Shown here piece after piece: positions 10,014-21,325 of a DNA stretch of 64,000 bases. The DNA comes from Malus domestica. Lineage: Eukaryota > Streptophyta > Magnoliopsida > Rosales > Rosaceae. Positions within the stretch are counted from its first letter, which is position 1. Each line of letters begins with the position of its first letter. The position numbers and the translations under genes were made by a program. Where the stretch lies: assembly GCF_042453785.1 (NCBI RefSeq), contig NC_091667.1, positions 32,666,001 to 32,730,000 of the forward strand, written 5' to 3'. The notes beneath the pieces are model-generated. The model searched no databases. It was not told where the DNA came from and worked only from the letters and a program-made list of their open reading frames with translations.

Positions 10014-11057
10014 TTACTGATCGAGTGCATTCGGTCCGGTACAGTAATTTAAAATGTGGCTCCAAACCCACTGAACCAAGAACTTCCGTCGGATCCCATT
10101 CATATTGTACGTGGCGCCATCGTGGTCGTCCAACAGCTGACCCGTGTACGACCCGCCCCCTCCCGTACCGTAGATTCCCTCGCAGAGATCGGCAATCTCG
10201 ACAGGAAAACTCGGGTCCTGACCCGCGTACCAGGCGTTAACTAACGGGTTGCTCGCCAGCTCAGCAATCTCGTGCGCGATAACGCTTATCATCCCGTCGA
10301 CTGCCACGTCACCGTTAGGTGACTTCAACGGCTTTAAACCCGGGATGTAATCCGGTACGGCGAACGGGTACGCGCACGTACCTGGACACAATTTGGCCGA
10401 GTTTCCAATCCACGCGTACGGCAGAGTGTATCCGACGAGGGCGGGGAAGGTAAAGTAGTGGAACCCACACACCTGTTTGCAGAAATCCTGGACGTACACG
10501 TCATCGGATGTCAGCACGAGGTAGAGCCCGCTCTGGGGATTGACGGGTAACGGCCTCGTTTTGGTCGTTACGGCGCTTTTGATCACGGACTGTATCGAGA
10601 GGCGAGTCAGGGTTTTACCGTGGGAGTAAAACCGGTCGTTTTTCTCGGCGCCGAGACGGACCGTGCGGGAGATGTTCGCGCCGGTCTGGTCGGTGTAGAG
10701 CTGTACGGTCTTCCACCACCCGGCGACCGAGGGGCGTTTGGAGCCGACGGCGGAGATCGAGTTGATGAACTCGCGGATGATCTTCTTCTGGGCCGGCTGC
10801 CACGTGCCGTACCAGATTGTGTGGACGGTTATGTTGGCGGTTAGGACAGGGCCCATGTGGTAGCGCAGTTTAACGAATTCGGAGGAGCCTTCGAATTTTT
10901 TGTTGTCTCCGAGGAGGTCGGAGGTGTTGTGTTTGAGGTCGGGCCAGGGGCGCCATGCGATTGCTGGGCAGGTGGAGAGGAAGAGGGTGAGTAGGGTGAG
11001 AAGGAGCACCGGAGCCGGTGGCTGAGTAAGCCAGCCGGTACGGCGGTGCTGGGGCAT
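10014..11057 (-). CDS. EXL3: EXORDIUM-like secreted protein (EXL3-like)
   Basis: The single-exon gene encodes 347 residues, normal for the EXORDIUM / phosphate-induced protein 1 family (PF04674). An N-terminal hydrophobic segment (about residues 17-34) looks like a signal peptide, so the product should reach the apoplast. Family hallmarks are present: KLRYHMGPVL, ITVHTIWYGTW, the Cys-bearing CKQVCGFH segment, HEIAELASNP, and the C-terminal IYGTGGGGSYTGQL and LVQWVWSH blocks. HEIAE resembles the HExxE of some metalloproteases, but no catalytic activity is established for the family; members are linked to brassinosteroid- and carbon-dependent growth. The GTGGGGSYTGQ wording and the neighbouring LPA2-like and LRR-kinase genes favour the EXL3 subgroup. 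The coding region is GC-rich compared with its surroundings. The start at 11057 is supported by the signal peptide and the TATA box 84 bp upstream. Confidence 0.92.
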   Translation of the reverse strand: MPQHRRTGWLTQPPAPVLLLTLLTLFLSTCPAIAWRPWPDLKHNTSDLLGDNKKFEGSSEFVKLRYHMGPVLTANITVHTIWYGTWQPAQKKIIREFINSISAVGSKRPSVAGWWKTVQLYTDQTGANISRTVRLGAEKNDRFYSHGKTLTRLSIQSVIKSAVTTKTRPLPVNPQSGLYLVLTSDDVYVQDFCKQVCGFHYFTFPALVGYTLPYAWIGNSAKLCPGTCAYPFAVPDYIPGLKPLKSPNGDVAVDGMISVIAHEIAELASNPLVNAWYAGQDPSFPVEIADLCEGIYGTGGGGSYTGQLLDDHDGATYNMNGIRRKFLVQWVWSHILNYCTGPNALDQ

Positions 11058-11140
11058 TTTTTGAATTTTACTGGAAGTGGGTGGAGTGAGAGTGTGGGGT
11101 GGGAAGAAGTCACGAGTGTTTGGTTTTGTCGCTGTGAGGG

Positions 11141-11150
11141 GTATATATAG
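11141..11150 (-). promoter_or_regulatory. TATA box of the EXORDIUM-like gene
   Basis: On the minus strand CTATATATAC lies about 85-95 bases before the ATG at 11057, which puts the likely transcription start about 55 bases upstream of the ATG. Confidence 0.7.
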
Positions 11151-12328
11151 GAATAAATAAAATTATACTAAATATTAAAAATTAATTTAATAATTATTTT
11201 GCGAAAGGAAAGAAAAGAAAAGAAAAGAAAAATGTTTGGGAGAGGAGGGAGGGGCCATTGGTTTGCGGGTAATGGAGGACAGATAGATTTTTAAAAGCGA
11301 AGACTTGGAGAGACGGGTGGGGCCCGAGTACGTCAGACGTGGCACAGGGGCATCATGATGATTTATGTCGTCATCTAATCAGATTTGATCTCAGTCCTTT
11401 ATGCGTTCCTGGGTTTTATTTGCAAAGCGCGGCAAAAAAGCTCTAAAACTCAAATAAATTCGATCGAGCTTCAAATAGAGGAGAGGACTGTCCAAATCGA
11501 CCAGCATGCTAGCTACAACTTTAGCGTTGCAATTCACAAACACCCTATTTCAAGATTTAAAAAAGCGTTCCAACGACGAACTATCGAATTTTAACATTTT
11601 TCGACGCTATAACATAGAGTTCTTATCTCTTTTGAACGTAATTATAAATTAGGGTTTATAACTATATTTTAATTACAAGTTAGGGTTTTTAATCTATTTG
11701 GAACATAGTTATGTGTATGTCGAATATCCCAGCGTTATTTCCTATCTTATCTTATTTGAGGAAAGCTAGGAAGGCAGTAGATCAGTAGTGTGGTCCGATC
11801 GATCGACCGTCCGAGGCACGGAGTAAAAAGCTTGGAGGTGGTTGCCTACGTGGTAGCAAGTAGTGAAGCCAACATAGTCGATATCACAAGTTATATATCC
11901 AAGCTGGTTCGTTGTCCTTTGCTCAGGCACTCACAGCCTCATCTCATTCCCATCCCCACTCTTCTGTCATATGTCTTCCCCACAAATTTAAACCCTTCAT
12001 ATATAAGAATAAATATGCATGCGGTTCTTCACGTACACAATTACTCTGCCAGTTTCCAGAAACCATGCAATTCATACGTTTTAGATATTCATTCTGAATA
12101 TGCTGGATTGTTTCAGTGAATAGAGTTTTTCTCTTCAACCTATTGCATCTCGAGTCCAAATCTTTTACGTATCTAATCAAATTTGATCTACCTAGCATTA
12201 TTCAAAAAATATTTATCTTGAAACTTTGACAAAGATCTAGAAATTGGTAGACAAAATAGAATAAAGTGTAAGGTTAATCCAGATATATGGTGATGGTGAT
12301 GAGGTCCATCAAAGATCAAAGCTGGGTG

Positions 12329-12330
<2 letters not shown>

Positions 12331-12365
<35 letters not shown>
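12331..12365. repeat. (CT)n microsatellite
   Basis: About 17 uninterrupted CT units, followed by a short GT run. Likely polymorphic in length. Confidence 0.95.
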
Positions 12366-12371
<6 letters not shown>

Positions 12372-12555
12372 ATGTGTCGTCGTCATTAATAATGATGGAT
12401 GTTGGTAATGTAATATTTGTAAAGAGATGAATAATGCAACAGGGTCTGAATAAGTAGTACTAGTTGCTAGTTGCTAGTTGATGCTTCTCTTATCAAAGGC
12501 TCTCAAGTCTCAACACGCGGGCTCCAGCCAATACTGTTTGAACCAGCCAGAGGTA

Positions 12556-13132
12556 AGATCATCTCCAATCAAATGGTCCAAAAGGTCAGAAGGGTTTAAA
12601 ATAGTCTGAAAACCGTCTCCAACCAAGGACTAGGCCAAAGGGTTTGTGAGCCCTACTGAACAAAAAATGGCCAAAGGGCCAACTGGTTGGTCCAACTTAG
12701 CCAGCCAGTCAGGCCTGGGTGGCCATAATTTTCATTATTCTTGTCGGTTATATCCGACAGCATTGTATTTATTCATGTCGGTTATATCCGACAGGAATGG
12801 TAGGCACTTTTATTTCTTTTCTTTTTTTACAAAAAATTTTAATTTTTTTTTAAATTCTATTTTTTTTTCCTATAACTTCCTAAGTCATTATACAACATTA
12901 AATTAAATTAAGTAACATGAAACAACATTAAATAACATATAATTTAAATAATAAATTATGTTTGGTCCTCGGTTGGAGATTGTTTTTGGTGACATGGCTA
13001 AAACGAGCCCTTTGGCCCTCGGTTGGAGATGAAGGTAAATATGGTCATGTACTGTTCATTAAAACATTAATATCTTGGATGGCCAGAGGGCTAAAACGAG
13101 TCCTCTGACCCTCGTTCGGTTGGAGATGGTCT
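12556..13132. mobile_element. MITE-like element with ATCTCCAACC termini
   Basis: The left end AGATCATCTCCAATC and right end TTGGAGATGGTCT are inverted repeats, continued inside by GGTCAGAAGGG at the left against CCTCTGACC at the right. The CTCGGTTGGAGAT end motif is also repeated internally near 12970 and 13020. An internal 28-bp direct repeat around TGTCGGTTATATCCGACAG lies at 12741-12795. No coding capacity. Confidence 0.65.
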
Positions 13133-13589
13133 AATTGGTAGATATTGGTCCATACCCCTGTAATTATCTGCTACCTAGCCATGTACATATCTTCATCTGC
13201 ATGGATACATAGAGTTTGACTGTTTAGAAATTTTATCACTTCTCAAATGTGCATCGATCTAAAAATAAATGCCCGTCAAATTCTTTTACTTAAATATATA
13301 ACATAGGGGTAGTGTTCTTTACACTTTTTTTTATCTTCTCACACACTCTTTTAGCCAGGTTAAATATGTTATATATGTCTGTCTATGAATAGCGTTTTGC
13401 TTTTAGATATTCCCTTTAAATATGTTGGATTATCTTGATAAAATTTGACGGTCATTTATCTTTTGAGATCTTCGTTTGAACTTATTTGTTTGGAGGTGCA
13501 CTACATATTTCACCCATGATCAGTTAGGACCACGAGGGAGAAACAGCCATTAAGGATCATACGATGACCATTATCCTTTACAAAATAAA

Positions 13590-13606
13590 TATGTACTCAA
13601 ACCACT

Positions 13607-13640
<34 letters not shown>

Positions 13641-13676
13641 GGTATGTATGTATGTATGTATGTACTCAAACCACTA
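13590..13676. repeat. Compound AT/TATG microsatellite between 18-bp direct repeats
   Basis: TATGTACTCAAACCACTA occurs at 13590-13607 and again at 13659-13676. The interval is about 30 bp of AT dinucleotides followed by TATG/TATGTA units. Confidence 0.85.
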
Positions 13677-16600
13677 GGGATTTTACCAAAGGACAATCCT
13701 TTCGATTGGAATTTTCCTTCAAAATTATGATAATAGCCTTTCTTAGCCTACTGTATACACTATTAAAGTCTGAGGTCTATGGACATGAACATTGTAACTG
13801 GTTGATGTGTAACATGTACAACGCAATGCTTCATACATGAGTAAGCCTAAGGAAAGCGCGGGTGCAACTTCGTACAAATCTGCAAAATTTCTTGCTTTCT
13901 AATGCGAGATATTTTCTCACATCACCACGTCAAGATGACTATAGGAATACATACTCCTTGCAACTTGCAGAAATATGCATTTATGTGTACTACATACACC
14001 AATATATCAATCATAAAGAAGGGAAATCGATAAATTCTTGATAGGTAAATTCTTAACCATACATTCAATCCTCCATTCATTTATTCGCCGTATATCATAC
14101 ATGAAAATGTCGTCGAATTCTCACTTGACTTACAAGTTTAACAAACAAGTCAAAAGTATACGATCACAGATTCACAGTACATAATTTGGAACCAAGAGAG
14201 AGAGAGCGAGGAGGGAAAATGGCTATTTGGAAATCACGGAGTGAATTGCGCGGCTCCTAATCATGAGTCAGACTTAATCGTACCGCTGAGACCGAGAGCG
14301 ACCGGAAGGATGGGGCCCAGCAGATGCGTGTGGGGGCACCGTTGAATCAGACGTGACGCTCAGCTCAAAGAGGACTTTGTTTAGCCAAGCCAAACCAAAA
14401 CACACAGAAAGCGCATGCGCCGAGACCTTGTGTCTCTCACTCTCTCTCCCTCGACGTGCCCGCCGCGCGCCGATCGAGCGCCGTCGATACAGAGCCGCGG
14501 AGTCTTTGGGGTCTCATTTTGCGCGGGAAGACGGGTTACTTGTTCGGCCCGAACGCAGTTGCACTTTCGTCAATGCACGTGTGAGTAACGCGCTTTCTTA
14601 TTGGGTTAAGGGTAGGTCTTTGGACTTTCTCCAAGCTGCATGTTGGCCCAATTCCATGCAATCGCACTCTATCATTTTCTCTTCATCTTTTCCGACCAAC
14701 CTCTCGTGTTGCTACTTGCGGATGAAATGACAGTTTATTTGTTTTATTTATGACCTCTTCCTTTTAAGTGTCTCATGGTAAATGTAAATCGTAAAAGGTA
14801 AATTTACCCAATCCATCGTAGATTTATAGGTTATGTAACCGTTAAAAGGTGATAAAGTTTTTAGATAGAAACGGAACGCGAATCGTGAAAAAAAAATTTC
14901 AGGTTATTCACTGACGCATTTTATCGAATACTTGATGAGCTTATTATCAGTCAAACTAAGTTACGCATATATTAATTGATATTATCATTTGACGAAGCAA
15001 TCTGATGAGTGCTATTGATATTGAGGTAATTTGAAAAGTGTTGTCAACGCAACATGTAAGAGGTATTTTATCAAGCACTTAATGGGCACAAAATGTCTCG
15101 TACCAAACATTTAGAGAATCATCAAAAAACCTTCACATGTATATTTTTTAAACTCCGAATGATCTTGGACCACCTAGGTCTCAATCCGCCACTAGTCATA
15201 AAAGACTATTATGGTAGGTCATGTATTAACAATTGTGAACTGTTAATTTGATAAAACTTATGACATGAGATTATACATATGTCATGAAAGATTGTGAATC
15301 GTCTATAGGCACATCGACAAAATCTAAGATTTCAGTCCGTAAATATTTCTTTCATTAAAGTTGTAATAATGAATAGGACGATTGAATTGTGATGGAAATC
15401 TCGTAAGAGACATAAGGGATCGTGCAATACAGTACATTTACACATGCAAACAGCCCACAAAATCATTTCACGTACGAAGCCATAGACGATAAGATAAACC
15501 AATAGCTAGAGGTATATATGTATATCAGTCTGCATGTATGGCATTCTTTCAGGTATAGTGTGTGTATATAGCACATTTAAAATCCAACAACAAAGCTAAG
15601 TTAGAGAGAGAGAGAGACAAGGAGGTCTATGATTCTTCGGGGTGCGTTAGGTGGGAGAAAGTTCCGAGTTCTCCTACAGTACACTAGTGGATGGAATGCA
15701 TCGGTATTTGAACAGTTAGATTGAACATATTAAAATTATGTTAAGCAAATAATTTCTTCGGATAGATGAGTGCATCCCAAGTTCTGGCAAATGAGTCATG
15801 TTTGTCATGTTTGTTGTGTTTGTATTATTTTCGTGTCATACCCGTTATCTTAATAGGTCGTGACATGTTAAACATGTTATCATAACGCGGGTTCTTAACA
15901 TGTGATCCGATAACGATCCAATAAGATAATATGTAGTGTCATTTTGTGTCGGGTTAACAATTATGCAAAAAATTGTTGTACCTAATGTATAGATATAACA
16001 AATGATATCTTATCGGGTTCTTAATAAGTGACTCAATAAAGACTCAACTCCTTAACAGGTTGACCAGAGCTTGTTATTTTTGTGCCTTTTGATACCGAGT
16101 TAACGGATCGTGTAAGAAATTAACAAGTTGATCATGATTCGTTGTAGAATTCGAGAAGTTACTTTGAAGATGAACCTTTTATGCTGTCACCAAAAACTAT
16201 GGGCTTGGCCTTAATATGATGAGAAGGACATGAAACTGATGTGAGGGTGGTTTTTATGCCAATGGTGGTGCATTGCATGCTTTGATGATATACCAAACTG
16301 CCGTGACATGAGGTGGTTTGGAAGCTTATGGGATTCGGATATATTTGTTGGTTGCATAACTTTTGTATGTTTTACGCCTGTACCCGACAGCTTCTGGTTT
16401 AAGACATTGATAGCTGCATTTGTAGCTTTCTTGGTAAAAGTAAATGATAGGTTACATGTAAAAATACAGTCGACGCAAAAAAAGTTCCAAAGGTGGTTGC
16501 ATTTTCTGTATATGAAGATCACAAAACCTTATTTTTTTAATTGGTTTTGTAGTTATTTATGTTTTGAAATTAAATATGCGGTTGGTTAATTACATTAGGT

Positions 16601-16830
16601 GGCCCAAGAGTATGTGTGCTAAATACTAATCCGTTATGATATCATATATATATATATATATATATATGGATTTTAAAATATCCAACTTAAAATTAATTGA
16701 TAATCTCTTTAAAATGTTCATGACGAAATATAATAATGATAAAGAAGGACAATAACTCTATTTGAAAGTAATTTATACATGCTTTGTGTATGCCTAGCTT
16801 GGATTCATGGGAGAAATAGGTGAGAGGGAG

Positions 16831-16973
16831 GGATTTTTCAGTGTGCTGGAAGCATCCCTTAGTATATCATGTGTAATAATACAATTCGTCGGAAACTTAA
16901 AAAAAAATTCCAACCAATTCTATTATAATATTTCATGTATCAGGTCATGTTCTTGACGCACTGAAAATTTCTC
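16831..16973. mobile_element. Small MITE with TTTTTCAGTGTGC termini
   Basis: It begins GGATTTTTCAGTGTGC and ends GCACTGAAAATTTC. Same family as 5755-5900 by termini and size. Single-ended matches near 32930 and 36925 may be further decayed copies. Confidence 0.6.
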
Positions 16974-17293
16974 GGTGAAAAGAAACTAATGTGAAAAGAA
17001 AGAGGGAAGCGAAATGTGAGGCATTTATATATGCACCTTACTCGGGTGGTTGAAATATCTTATTTGGTTTGAGAATTGAGGTCCACAGGAAATGTATGCA
17101 GTAATGCATGAGTAATTTCTCTGCTTCTTACCTAACCAAAATCAAATGATACATCCATGTCTGTGGAAATTAAATTGCTCTAGCACATAAAAATTATGGC
17201 CACCTTTCATGGTGGCTAGATCATTGAAGATATATAATTAATGGATTCTACTCGTGGGTGTAAATTAGTAGGGATTCGTTTTAATAATTAGCA

Positions 17294-17712
17294 GATGAAC
17301 TTTATTTTTAACTATTACTTTCATAAACTTTCATAATCAGTTAATTTTTGTCTTGAACTTCAATTTTAGCTTATTACCTCCATGAACTTTTATAAATAAG
17401 TCAATTTTCTCCCTTCCATTAGATTTTAAAAGTTTTTTTTAATCCAATTTGTATCCATCCATTTATCATCTTTTTGCCCTCATACAGTTGTCATGTGTTG
17501 TTCGCGTGATGGATGGAGTATTGGATATAAAATTTTAAAATCTAGTGCTAGGAGGAAAATGACTCTTTATAAAGTTCAGGGCGGTACTTGACTAAATTAA
17601 AGTTTAAGGAGAAAATTGGTTAATTATAAAAGTTTAGGAGAGTAATTGATTAAAATTAAAGTTCAGGTGGAAAATTGGCAACTCTATACAAGTTCGAGAG
17701 GCAAATCGACAA
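17294..17712. mobile_element. Long-armed foldback element
   Basis: The words CTTGAACTTCAATTTTAG, CATGAACTTTTATAAATAAG and TCAATTTTCTCC in the left half recur as reverse complements in the right half (AAATTAAAGTTCAGG, ATAAAAGTTTAGGAGAG, GGAGAAAATTGG). The two arms are roughly 150 bp each, diverged, around an AT-rich centre. Exact ends not resolved. Confidence 0.6.
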
Positions 17713-18675
17713 ATATGTCTTGTTTTTATATAATATCCTTCAATTCTCCCTACTATGATTCTACATAGTTACCTCCCTTCATCACTTTTCATTTGTCATT
17801 CTCGATCAATATACTCTCACTCTATCCTTAGCACAAAAAATAAAAATAAAAATTCAAGAACCAAATAGTTATCAAACGAGTTCCGCCGTTTCCGACGACG
17901 AAAACCATCTAAAAAATTCGTATATTATTTTGTTTGAAACGAAAGTTGTGATAAAACCGAGTCACTTCAGTTCAATAATACGAAACACGATATGAAAAAG
18001 GTTAAACTGATTTATTGATGATTTAACAAAAGCCGGTCCTGCATAATGATGTTGTGTGGGCACGAATTGATTAAAGTGTGACTACAGTTTTTCTATGAAT
18101 GATGGAAAGATTCAAAGAACCGAAAAATGGCACAGATGAATGATGATCGTGATGTTATAGATAAAACAAAAGCAGATTACCTAATTCAGGATTCCTAAAT
18201 TGACAAATTTTGTTGGGCAATAGATATATATGAAATTTATGTGATTGCAAATGATGTTAATCACTAGGATCACTGCTGTTTTATTTACTTTATGAGACAC
18301 CTTAATTTCCATCAAATCATGCTTTTTCATGCCCATTCTATTTTTGGCTACAATTTCGGATTTGATTGATTTTGTGCAATAGAAGAGAGAACATGTGTTT
18401 GTAATTGGTTTTATATTTTATCGTGTTTATCTTTCTTATTACCTGAAACGTGATTAAGCATACAAATAAATCATATGACGAGATAGAAATGATATGTGCT
18501 TGGATATGTAGTTTAAAATAACTATATAACTACTTTGCAACAGGACTTTCATGATGGTATACCGCTATCGCATTGTTCTGTAACAACATATGATATTTAT
18601 AAGTTTCTTTAGACTTAAAATGCCAAAATGACAATATTCATGTGTCATATAAGTTGATCCCATGCAACAGACTCA

Positions 18676-19340
18676 TTATAACAACAACTAAAACTTATCA
18701 CATTAAGTGGGTTGGCTGTATGAATCTTAGAATGCAACTGCACTTAGTTTTGTGCCAAGTTTTTTGTTAGCTCGAAGTACTCCATGTATTTTTTTAAAGT
18801 CTCTTTCCAAGACTTCTTAAGTCTTTCTCTACTCATTTTGTCCTGAGCCTCTATAAATCTTCGGTTCACATGCCCATACCACCTTAACCGATTTTATCTC
18901 ATCTTGTCTAAAATTACGGTTACTCTTACTTTACCTTGGATATTCTTGTTATTAATTCTGTCATTTCTTGTGTGCTCACACATCTAACAGAGTATTCTCA
19001 TCTCCACTACACTCATTTTTTGCACATGTTAATGCTTGACTACCAACATTCCGTGCCATAAAGCACTGGCCTTATTGTCATCATATAAAAAAAATTCTTT
19101 GAGTTTTAGTGGCATACGACTGTCACCACAACACACTCAATGCGCTCTTCCACTTCATTCATCCACCTTGTATTCTATGTTGAGATTCCATCCAATTCTC
19201 CGTTCTTTTGCAAGATAGCGAAAACATTCGCTCTTTGATACTTTTTAACTCTAATCCTCATCCTATCTCATTTGAACCCCTATTCGCATTTAAATTGCAC
19301 TCCATATACTCAATATTTGACCTACTTAGACGAAGAACTT
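18676..19340 (-). mobile_element. Decayed RTE-type LINE, 3' part
   Basis: Read on the minus strand, the sequence encodes a broken version of the C-terminal end of RTE-clade LINE reverse-transcriptase proteins. A fragment resembling RILC-MCEHTRNDRI is followed by NRLRWYGHV, with several stops in between. It ends with the typical RTE tail ACTTAATGTGATAAG plus a short GTTGTTGTTA run. The upstream part toward 19340 is more diverged. It is inactive: truncated at its 5' side and interrupted by stops. Short plus-strand ORFs here are shadows. Confidence 0.7.
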
Positions 19341-19993
19341 TAGAAAATTCCAGTTACCAATTTTAGATTAATTGGTTCATGATTTTGAGGTAAAGAACCG
19401 AAAGCCTAACTAACACCAATATATTCGTTCTTAAAAGGAAAAATAGAAGTGGCTGAAGAAATCATGTAAGAAAGAACCAAAACCAAGGAGCCGAAAGAAC
19501 ACAATTAACCATGATTTGTTGATTTGACAGTAATTTGTTGCTTGTCGACAAATAAATTAGATGGTAATTAATCAAGTTAAGACATATCAATGTTCTTGAT
19601 CAATGTTCAGTGGGGGAACGTACACTCTGTCTGACCTTTAATATCAAATGATATGACATTATCTTTACACATTTTCCCTTAATATCTTTACCAAAAATAT
19701 ATCCACAGTTATTAATGCGTGCATATATTCTGCAAAGGGTTATGCCTATGGTTAATGTTCACCAGAACTGGGCTGATTTTGTGATGAATTGCTGAAGCCC
19801 TTGTGTGTGGTCTTAGCCCAACTAACACTAGTATTAGGGCCTTCGGCTATTAGGTTGAAAGCCTGGAATCACCCAATAAGAGCAAGATTAGCCCAATTTT
19901 TTAGAAATTATATCGTTCATTCAGTAGATCACCTTACTCATACGACCTATATACAAAATCAACCAACCCATTTACCCATGCACTCCTGCCATC

Positions 19994-20414
19994 TAGACCT
20001 GTAAATAGGTCGGGTTTATTGGGTTTGGGTCGGGTTCAACCCGACCCGTTAAGTTAACGGGTCACCCGAACCCAACCTGTTAAGCTAACGGATCATCCGA
20101 ACCCGACCCGTTAAGCTAACGGATCATCCGTTTCACCTGTTAACAATTATTATTATTTTTTTTTTTGCATAAAGTTTATTTTTTGTTATTAAGACTTTAC
20201 TAAAATTACTAAAATATCCTCAACTAACGGGTGCTAACGGGTGTTAATGGGTTCTAACGGGTCTAACGGGTTGACCCAAAGTGATCCGTTATTTAACGGG
20301 TTGTTAACGGATTCACCCGTTAGCGACCCGATCCGTTAAGCATCCACCCAAATACAAATATTAACGGGTTGGATCGGGTCGGGTTAACAGGTTGGGTCCA
20401 AAATGCCAGGCCTA
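19994..20414. mobile_element. MITE built of (A)ACGGGT-type repeats
   Basis: It begins TAGACCTGTAAATAGG and ends CCAGGCCTA; these are imperfect terminal inverted repeats with TAGRCCTG termini like those of hAT-related MITEs. The interior is made of degenerate CCCGTTAAC/GTTAACGGGT units in both orientations, so it should fold extensively. Confidence 0.7.
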
Positions 20415-21325
20415 CTGCCATCCCCCACCCCCGCCTTCGGTGGCATTCCCAGTTACCATAAACTCCGGCCATCCCCCACCCCCCAACCCACATCTTGTTC
20501 GGACAGTCACATGGTGCGAGCGTGCGAACCAAAGACGTAGTCCAATATTTGACCATTTGATATACATGCCAAGAAACAAGATGAGCAAACTAAATTGATT
20601 ATATATGTGAGGGAAAAATGGGAGAGTTGTGTTTCTTTGATTAACTTTCTCTATGTAGTTCTTGATTTTTCCTTTGGATTATATTAAATTTTAAATTATT
20701 ATAATCTACAGAAAAAAATGTTTAAACACAATTGACTTTAACTTGTGTTATCTTTCGTAGCAAGCAATCCCAATATTCCCATTCCTTTTAAAATTCTATT
20801 TCTCTTACTCCACAGTTCCACTCTTTGTTTAAGTGTTAATTAATTGGTGTTTAACTATAATTAAACTCCTTTACAAGCAGTGTTTCCCTCCAAAAACTTA
20901 TGTTTCCCTCCATCTACCCCTCACCACGCCACCTCCCTCCCACCTCTCTCTCTCTCACGGGCACACAGAAAGGTTGAGCTTTTCCATCACCAATCTCTCC
21001 ATTCTCCTTTTTCCTGAATTTCTGGTGGATTCCCAGTACTTTTTACCCAAATAGCAACGATTCAGATAACTCCTCCAACTCAAAAGCAAAATACAAAAAA
21101 GTGAAAAGAAAACCCTATAAGATTTACTCCTAGTACAACACTGAGAAGAAGAAAGATCAGAACAAACCCAATCCCTCTCCAACTCAAAAACCCAAATTCT
21201 TTTGCTTCCAAATTCTCACAAATTTAAACCCCAAAATCCTTCCCACTGGAATTTAGCAATGCCAGAAAACTAGTACCCATTCACAAGTAAGGAGCTCCCG
21301 AATTTTCCCGAGAAAATTTCCGGCA

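Larger units (their letters stand above)
11151..21325. other. Long intergenic region, no convincing gene
   Basis: Between the EXORDIUM-like and epimerase genes I find only repeats: a CT microsatellite, a compound AT/TATG microsatellite, MITEs at 12556-13132, 16831-16973, 17294-17712 and 19994-20414, and a decayed LINE at 18676-19340. Tandem T(C)ATG(T)TT and GGGTT wording at 15790-16140 probably belongs to another decayed element. A short GC-rich island at about 14240-14600 stands out. The last 400 bp before 21326, with a CT-rich stretch at 20946-20958, are probably promoter and 5' leader of the epimerase gene. Confidence 0.55.

Noticed and set aside
14353-14730. 125-codon ORF in the GC-rich island as a protein gene
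   Set aside because: Low-complexity Arg/Ser composition, no domain; reported only as a GC-rich anomaly.
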